Assembly: GCF_000003815.2 (NCBI RefSeq)
Contig: NC_049991.1
Span: 21,854,609-21,893,435 of the forward strand
Reading direction: 5' to 3'
DNA length: 38,827 nucleotides
DNA from: Branchiostoma floridae
Taxonomy: Eukaryota; Chordata; Leptocardii; Amphioxiformes; Branchiostomatidae
In this document: positions 23,801 to 32,800 of the stretch, piece by piece
Numbering within the stretch: position 1 is the first letter of the stretch
Layout: each line of letters starts with the position of its first letter
Notes under the pieces: model-generated
Databases searched by the model: none
What the model saw: the letters and a program-made list of their open reading frames with translations, nothing else
Told to the model about the DNA's origin: nothing
Made by a program: the position numbers and the translations under genes

Positions 23801-26800
23801 TTCCTATGTTAACAGCGGACTGGTTTCAACTTTTTATTCAAATATTTGTGCGTGCTAAGAACTCCCCATAAAGTATATTAGTGTCTGATTTCTGCTTCAG
23901 AAAAATAAAGGAATTTTTGTTCTTTTTATGTTGTAGTTTACACAGTACGAACAGAACACATACACATGGGGGAGTGGGCAATACCAGGCACGCTCGTCTG
24001 TCATGGAACTGTCACTTCACCGGAAAAACTATAAACCCTTGGTCTTCAACAACCTTACTGAGGACTTCATCATCACCATTCCGGGCAACGTAGGAAACAA
24101 ACCAGCGACGACAACCATCACCTTCCCCGCCCCAGGAAACCAAAGTTCGAGCTACCATTTGCTGAACCTCAACAACACCGCTGAAGGATTCCTGGTCACA
24201 ATCACCCCGCTGAACACAAGCGTGGTGTACGGCGTGTCGGGCAGGTACGGCGGCCGCCCTGATGACCAAAACTACGACGTGTGCACGGAGACGTTTGTTC
24301 TTCCTGAAGAGTGTTCCTTGATGGAAAGTCTCAGTGCTGGTAGTGACGAAACGGACAAGTCAGAGGCAACCATGTTCGTCAAGGGAAAGAAGGATCCAGT
24401 AGATTACTACGTGAAAGTCCAAGTGCTAGGTGAGCTTTTCTGTTTTACATTGAATCTTAGATGTAAAGATAATTTATCTCTTACTGTTTCTGTTTCACAG
24501 ACAATGTAAATTAGTGCTGCAGAGAAAGGAACCGGTTCAATAGCGACGCCTTTCGGGTATCATCAAAAGTGCACACTCGAAAGAACAAGACGGGTGGGAA
24601 AATAACTGTCGATATGTACGTTTAAGCCTCAAGCCCTACCATTTCTGAAAGGATGCGTCTTTGATGATTTATTCATGAAATATGTGAAAGCTTATCGTGT
24701 CGTGAATTGTGTTATCAAAACATTAGTCCACAATAATTTTAACTTTAAATTTGGTATAGCTAGCCTGACTTAAAGGGAGATTGTGTAAACACAGGCTATG
24801 GCATAGCGGTCCATAGCTTTTCCTCTAGTCAGGTGCGTTTGTAAGTAAATAAAAGGTGCGTTTGTAAGTTAATAAAAGATGCGTTTGTAAGTTAATAAAA
24901 GATGCGTTTGTAAGTTAATAAAAGATGCGTTTGTAAGTAAATAAAAGGTGCGTTTGTAAGTAAATAAAAGGTGCGTTTGTAAGTAAATAAAAGGTGCGTT
25001 TGTAAGTTAATAAAAGATGCGTTTGTAAGTAAATAAAAGGTGCGTTTGTAATTAAATAAAAGGTGCGTTTGTAAGTAAATAAAAGGTGCGTTTGTAAGTA
25101 AATAAAAGGTGCGTTTGTAATTAAATAAAAGGTGCGTTTGTAAGTAAATAAAAGGTGCGTTTGTAAGTAAATAAAAGATGCGTTTGGAAGTAAATAAAAG
25201 GTGCGTTTGTAATTAAATAAAAGGTGCGTTTGTGATTAAATAAAAGGTGCGTTTGTAAGTAAATAAAAGATGCGTTTGTAAGTAAATAAAAGGTGCGTTT
25301 GTAAGTAAATAAAAGGTGCGTTTGTAAGTTAATAAAAGGTGCGTTTGTAAGTAAATAAAAGGTGCGTTTGGAAGTAAATAAAAGGTGCGTTTGTAAGTTA
25401 ATAAAAGGTGCGTTTGGAAGTAAATAAAAGGTGCGTTTGTAAGTAAATAAAAGGTGCGTTTGTAAGTAAATAAAAGGTGCGTTTGTAAGTAAATAAAAGG
25501 TGCGTTTGTAAGTTAATAAAAGGTGCGTTTGTAGGTAAATAAAAGGTGCGTTTGGAAGTAAATAAAAGGTGCGTTTATCGGAAAATAAAAGGTGCGTTTG
25601 TAAGTTAATAAAAGGTGCGTTTGGAAGTAAATAAAAGGTGCGTTTGTAAGTAAATAAAAGGTGCGTATGTAAGTTAATAAAAGGTGCGTTTGGAAGTAAA
25701 TAAAAGGTGCGTTTGGAAGTAAATAAAAGGTGCGTTGGGAAGTAAATAAAAGGTGCGTTTGTAAGTTAATAAAAGGTGCGTTTGTAAGTAAATAAAAGGT
25801 GCGTTTGTAAGTTAATAAAAGGTGCGTTTGTAAGTAAATAAAAGGTGCGTTTGTAAGTAAATAAAAGGTGCGTTTGTAAGTAAATAAAAGGTGCGTTTGT
25901 AAGTAAATAAAAGGTGCGTTTGGAAGTAAATAAAAGGTGCGTTTGGAAGTAAATAAAAGGTGCGTTTGGAATAAAATAAGGGTGCGTTGGGAAGTAAATA
26001 AAAGGTGCGTTTGGAAGTAAAAAAAAAGTGCGCTTGGAAGTAAATAAGGGTGCGTTTGGAAGTAAATAAGGGTGCTGTTCTTTTCTTTAGGACCGGAGAC
26101 CAAATGCGACATCAGCGGTCAAACCGATGAAAAGAAGTTGGGCACCAACGACGTCTACGCCTACCAGATCCAGTGGGTCCGTCTGAGCTGCGTCTTCTGG
26201 AGCGAGACACAGGAGGACTGGAGGACTGACGGCTGTACGGTGGGTACAGACTTGGTATAATTATACATGTATTAGCATTGCTAAAAAACCGTTAGTGATG
26301 TCCATATTTCCTTATATTGGTTGTATTGGAGCTGAAATTTTATGAGACCATCTGATATAATTCGATTACAGTAAGCAAAATTGTATCAGATGCATGTAAA
26401 TATATATAAGTAATAGGTTAGAGGTAATGTATCTAACACATCTAACATGCGCAAACTAAACAGGAACATAGCACTATGAATTTATTGACTTTACCAACTA
26501 GAATTTAACATTTCTGTTCAACTTTTAGATTAGTGACCGGTCCACCATTACCAGCACCATCTGCCACTGCAACCATCTGACGGCCTTCGGGAGTGACTTC
26601 GCCACTCCGCCGAACACGGTCGACTTCGGGGCGTTAACCCTTAGAGATTTACGTGACAACGGCGCGGTGTTGACAACCATCTTCGTGGTGTATTGCCTCT
26701 TTCTGCTCGTACTGGTCATGATGACGATTTTTGACCTGAAATCAAAGAGGAAGGTACGGAGACATTTACGATGTGTTTTTTTGTCTATTAATGATGTCAT

Positions 26801-29800
26801 TAAGTCTCTCTACATCTCGTAAATGTTCAATTTCTTCATACATCCTCACAGAAAAACCCTTCAATCAAATTGGATGACCTGCAGAACGATTTCCGGTACC
26901 GCCTCCACCTTTGGACAGGCGCCGCTAAGCATGCCGGGACGGAGTCAACCGTCGCTTTCACCTTACATGGAGATGCAGCAACCTCCGGTGTGAGAGTGGT
27001 CAACATCACAAAGAAGGTTGGTCATTGAACTTATTGACTCAATTTTTCATCATGAAATGTAACAAGCTAAAATGGTGGGTCCTAACAGGTTGGGGTTCTT
27101 TTTCTGTTCAGGTTTTTACCCAAGGCAGCCTGGTGACGCTGACCTTCAGCACAGCGGAACAGCTGGGTAACTTGGAGATGCTGAAGCTCATGCACGACAA
27201 CAGTGGGGAGGGGAGCCGTGCATCGTGGCACGTGGACAGAGCAGCGGTGCAGGATCTCGCCACAGGCAAACTGTGAGTTTGGAGAATGCCTTGATGCATC
27301 TAACTGACTCTAAATTTGAACACGCAAAATGAGAAAAGAGTCATTGTCTTCTGTCACTGTTGAAATGAAGTGAATCCAGAATTTGAGTTGCATCGTGGCA
27401 CGTGGACAGAGCAGCAGTGCAGGATCTCACCACTCGAAACTGTGACTTTCGAGACTGCCTTAGTCCAGGTGGATCAAACTGCACGATGAGCACGCAGCCA
27501 AAAAGTCCAGTTTTAGTACCGATGTCAGAACCTCCAAGCTAAGAAAGTAATTGTTTTGTTAATTGGAACTACAGGTCCTATTTCCTCTGCGATGAGTGGC
27601 TGGCAGCCGACCGCGGGGACGGGCAGACCGCGAAGACCTTTCCTGTCGCCTCTGAGCAGGACCTGCGATCCTTCGGGTTCCTGTTCCCGGCATGTTTGCG
27701 GAGCAATATGGCAGAGGAACACCTCTTCCTGTCCGTAGCTATCATGCCCGAAGGTACAACATTTGCTACACCAAGGGAGTTAACCTCATTGGCTATATAT
27801 GTACATGTGTATCTATTACATATTTTCATGTCCTTGTGTCACTGACGAAAGACAGCGAATGTTATCTGTCCTTCTGACCGTGTCGAAAATCATATCCAGT
27901 TGTAGCCTCCATAGCAGGCTCTCTATGGCCTTTTTGGGCACTTTTGCTGGCCATTTCTTTTTGTGCTGGGTCGCTGATTGCTGGCCTCTCTGATAGCCGG
28001 CCATTTTAGCNNNNNNNNNNNNNNNNNNNNNNNNNNNNNNNNNNNNNNNNNNNNNNNNNNNNNNNNNNNNNNNNNNNNNNNNNNNNNNNNNNNNNNNNNN
28101 NNNNNNNNNNGACGAGATAAGCACCCAAGTTGTGCAGGCCGTCAGCCTGGGGCCATTCTCCTTTACCCTGAACACAGTTTACACGGGAATCATGACCAGC
28201 ATCACCTGCCTTCCCGTCGTTATAGCAATAGTTGTGCTGTTCCAGTACAGCCGACCCAGCAACAAGGGCAACCCCCGGGTCAGGGACGTGGAGACAGCAG
28301 GACCAGCTGAGGCACCCACTGGGCAGAAACCATCCAAGGTCCTGCCGCACTGGTGCAAGTACCTGGCCTGGGTGCTGGTGCTGCTGTCTGCCGTGGGGTC
28401 AGCTGTCTTCACCGTGCTGTACAGTCTGGAGTGGGGCAAGGAGAAGTCCGAGAGGTGGCTGTCTGCGTACTTCCTCACCTTTCTGGTGGACATGTTCTTC
28501 GTGCAATCAGCAAAGGTGACGAAAAGCTTTGATGTTTACTTTGATGATTCAGGAATGTAATTCCCCAACAGTCGGTAATTCATTTACTATCTAATTCACT
28601 TACGATCACTTGGTTCTGCATGTGGTCATACATGTTCTCTCAGTCGAGATATCCTTATCCTGAAGCGAATGTGTCATCCGTCAATACATTATGATCTTTC
28701 AAGTTTCATTCTAATCAAGGGACTGTGATTCGGAGTTGCATCTACAATTCACAATTATCTTGTACCATAAACCCAAACTCAATAAACTCAATTAACTTCC
28801 TGTAGGCCTTTGTACCCGTTTTAACCCGCTGTAGTAACTGCTTTTAATTTTGCGTGCGTCAATATTTTTGAAAATGCTCAAAGTTTTACTTTTAACATTA
28901 CAGATATTGCTTCTTGCGATCATCTTTTCATCCATTTTCAAAAGCCACGCCACGAAGACGATTTTTGAAATCGATGGGGCCACTGTTTTCATACAAGGCA
29001 GCACTGTGACGTCACAAAAGCGCTCAGGGTTCGATAGTGAGTGATAATAAATAATGGTGACATTCTTCCGACGCAACCGTTATCTATTTTCTACATTTCA
29101 AATTTCTCACAAGATCGTGAGAGGCATGTTAAGTGTACCCTATTTCTATTGTAGCCAAAGATACACAGCAGACGCTAAACTGGGTGTTCCACTTTGTGTA
29201 ATTTTCACCTCCTTCCTGCTCACCCATTCAACTGTATTTTCTGACAAAGGCGGTGCATTTCGCGTCCAGAAGAAAATGGAAAGACTTTCTCAGACGTCCC
29301 CTGCGGACGTTAAGGAGGCGCGAAGGAAACGAAACAGAGACAGGAAGATCGGAGACGTCCTTTGGGGCATCGCGCGGTTTTGTGTGTTTCTCCTGCTCAT
29401 CGTTACAATCAGCAACGAGCAGCACAACACGACTCCGGCCTTCCATCAGACACAGAGCGTAGCCGACAGCTTTGTGGACTCTACAGACGATGTAAGCAAA
29501 TCATGGCATTCTTAAGTTCACAATATCATCGCAGTTAATTTCAATTTCAAACTAGTACTGAGAAAAGCCCTCTATGAGGGCATCTCACTCAGGGGTGGTG
29601 CAGGTCCGTGCGGCCGGTGGCGTGATAACAAAAAAGAGTGCAAGGTGCAGCAAACAATAAACCGAAAAAAAGAAAGATTTGTGAGTGAAATATGTACATG
29701 GCCGCCGGTAACCCCGATTTACAACTGGGGGATGGCAACCCCATCTTGAAGCTGGTGAGATGAATTTATATTAGAAGGGCAAAGCTTCTGAAAATCTTCC

Positions 29801-32800
29801 GATTGCACAATCATCAGGGTGTACGTACACGCATGCCAATATCAAATGTACAGGAACCGTTAACGATTGAGTGATTCTTAAGTCTTAAGAAAACATGTAA
29901 AGGAACATAATTTTATTCCTCTGTAGGTGACAGACCCTCCTGCCCTCTGGTCCTGGCTGGACGAGACCGCACTGCAGAGCTTCTACCCGGAGACTTCCTA
30001 CAATGACGACAAGCCCCGCTGGTGGGAGAAGGTCTTCACAGCCGACATGCAGTCGGTCTTGGTCTTCCCTCCCAGCCTGATCCAAGCCCGAGTAAAGCCA
30101 GGTGGGTGGAACCAACTTTTACGGACAACAACGTTGCTGATTCATTTATGCCTTGAATTACTTGCCCAGGTGACAGGAAAGTCCAACTATTTGAGGCGTA
30201 CTTCTCATACTTTCCCTCTTCTGTCATCCTAGGGCTGTGCACAGTAACTGCGACAATGCAGTACATGTTCGATGAATGTACTGTAGCGTTTGCTGATACC
30301 ACAAAGGAGACCGGAGCGTTTCAGAAGGGATGGAAAAGGGTCACAAACATGTCGGAGGTGGGATCAGTTCCCTCTGGATGGAGCCATCGCCTCAGCGGTT
30401 ACACCATCAAACCCATCTTTGGTGTGAAATCGCACTACTGGGGAGACGGCTTCAGTCTGGAGCTGGGAAAATCAGCAGACGAGATGCGCAGCATCCTAGC
30501 AGACCTGAAGGCCAATCATTGGATCGACAGGCAGACCAGGGCCGTCATTTTGGAAGTGTTGCTCTACAATGGAAACTTAGATCTGTTCACTTCGGTGACG
30601 ATGGTGTTCGAATTTAGCGAGATATCCGGAGTTTTCCGCCATCGTCACCTGCACACCTTCAGGCTTCGTCAACGGCCGGGGACGATCGGATACATCTACG
30701 TCCTGATGGAAATCATTTACGTCATCATTCTCCTCTACTCGCTGTGGAAAGAGGCAAAGTCCGCACGCGCAGCCGGCTGGGCCTACCTGAAGGAGCCATG
30801 GAATATTGTCGAAGCCTTCAACTTCATCTTGGCCTTCACTGCCATTGCCTTGTACGGATCAAATAGAGGCTACAGCTCCAAGGCTCTGGCGGCTGTGCGG
30901 CAAGGGGAAGGTGTGCTATCGTATTCTACTTCACCTGTCTGAAACATCCTGTTGTTTTTTTTTAATTTTGTTGAGAAGCCCTAGACTGGATTTCTATTGT
31001 GACTTGTTTGACATGTATGACATGTACAGTTCCTATATTGTTTCATTCTTTTGTTATCATGAAGATCAACTCGAATATCTGAAATCGCTGGTGAACATAA
31101 ACCTGATGTACGGATGGTTCCTGGCTTTCCTCGTCTTTGTCAACATCATGAAGTTTCTGCGGCTGCTGAGGTTCAACCCATTCCTGTCCAAGCTGATGTC
31201 CGTGTTCCGGGGAATGGCGGTGGAGTTCTCTGCCTTCATCCTCTACTTCTTCCTCTGCTACTCCGGATTTGGCATGGGCACTTATCTCATGTTCGGCACC
31301 TCCGTAACAGCATACAGGTTCGTAATTTGTAATGACCATATATGACAATCGTTGCTGGAATTAGGCAAACAATTAAAACGTAAGCAGTGGCTGCTTGGAA
31401 GGAAGTCGGGAAAAGACCACAGTAACAAAGAAACTAATTCTCTTTACAGGACCATCAGCTTGTCCTACTCCACATTGTTCCAGATGTCTCTTGGACTCTA
31501 TGACTACACGGACCTTTTTGAGGCAAAACCCATCCTCGGCCCCATCTTCTTTGTAACATTCATGTGCCTGATCTTCCTGGTTCTGATGAACATCGCCGTG
31601 GCGATCATCGACAGTGCTCTTCCCGATGTGCGGAACCACGACATGCCTGAAGAGGACCGGTACTTCATCCAGGGGTTGTGGGAACGCTTCACGGACTTCT
31701 TCGGGCTCCAGCAAGAGCAAGCGATCGGTAATGCCATCTTACTATAATGTTGCACCACAAGTAACTAGAATTTTAGTGCGTTTACTGTCGTCATCATGTA
31801 ACAAACGTGGGCGGTCGCTTTGCTGATCCGTTTTTCCCAACCAGTTGATATTCAGAGTGATGAATGTATGTTCATCTGTACAGGGGTCACCTTCGAAGAC
31901 AGGCTCCACGATAGCCTTGTTGAGGTTGAGATCAAAGTTGAGAGGCTGTGGCTGAAGAGAAGGTCACTTTTCAACTGCAGGCGAGTAAATTCCTGTCAGA
32001 AGCATTGGCTGAAATTTATCTATCGTCTTACTTTCGTGTTTTCTATCCGCTCTTTTCGCTGCGAATAATAGAGGTGTAGCATTTTTAATGCATTGAGGGG
32101 CGATGCAGGCAGGCAGGTCTGTGTAGTCATTAAACATCTCCACAAATTTTCCACATCCCTCAATACAGGATAAGGGATTCGGACCTCCCTGCTGAACCTG
32201 ACTTTGTTCCATCTGTACAAGTTGTCTACGAGGCTGTGGATGAGGAAGTTTCTGCTCCTGGACGAGACGTTCCAGACATTGTGATCCGCCCTGCCTCCCA
32301 GAACACCCTCACAAACACCAAAGGTATACATTGTAGAATTTTGGTGTAAAAACTGCAAATACTCTGAATTTTAGGATCTCCATTCAGATTGACATTTGTA
32401 ACTAATTTCTAACACATTTTTTACATTTCAAGAGTTCCTATGATTTTATTTGAACCTTTATTCATTGATGACAAACCACTGAAGCAGTCTTAGAAAGTTC
32501 GCATATTTTCAGACGTTCTCACGACTCAACTATGTTGCTTACCTTGTGAATATCGCTGAGCGCTGTGCTAATTAGATTCAAATTGTAATGTAGAAAAATG
32601 ACCAAAAACCGTGACTTTGTTTTTGTGTCTATTTTCGCTCAGATACTACAATGTCCAACTCTGACGAAGAGGTCGAAACAGCGCCAAGTAACGTGAGTGT
32701 CCAAGCCGAATTGGAAAATAAGACAGATGTTGAAGACAAGGAGGCAGTCGGCACCCTCCCGGACATTACAGGGGATGATGTCGAAGACGACGAAACAGAG

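Noticed and set aside
24830-26075. CRISPR-like array
   Set aside because: Units are contiguous with no spacers, in a eukaryotic intron.
25513-26112. 199-residue minus-strand frame with repeated LLFTYKRTFY
   Set aside because: It is a read-through of the 23-bp minisatellite; the unit changes frame each copy and the frame is chance.
29155-29210. Extra exon after TTGTAG at 29154
   Set aside because: It reads PKDTQQTLNWVFHFV then a stop, and skipping it joins 29036 to 29250 in phase.
30330-30617. 95-residue frame overlapping the TOP domain exon
   Set aside because: Shadow of the real polycystin frame, which has conserved motifs and matching splice phases.
32020-32358. Minus-strand frame of 112 residues
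   Set aside because: Antisense shadow of the tail exons; no recognisable motif or splice signals.
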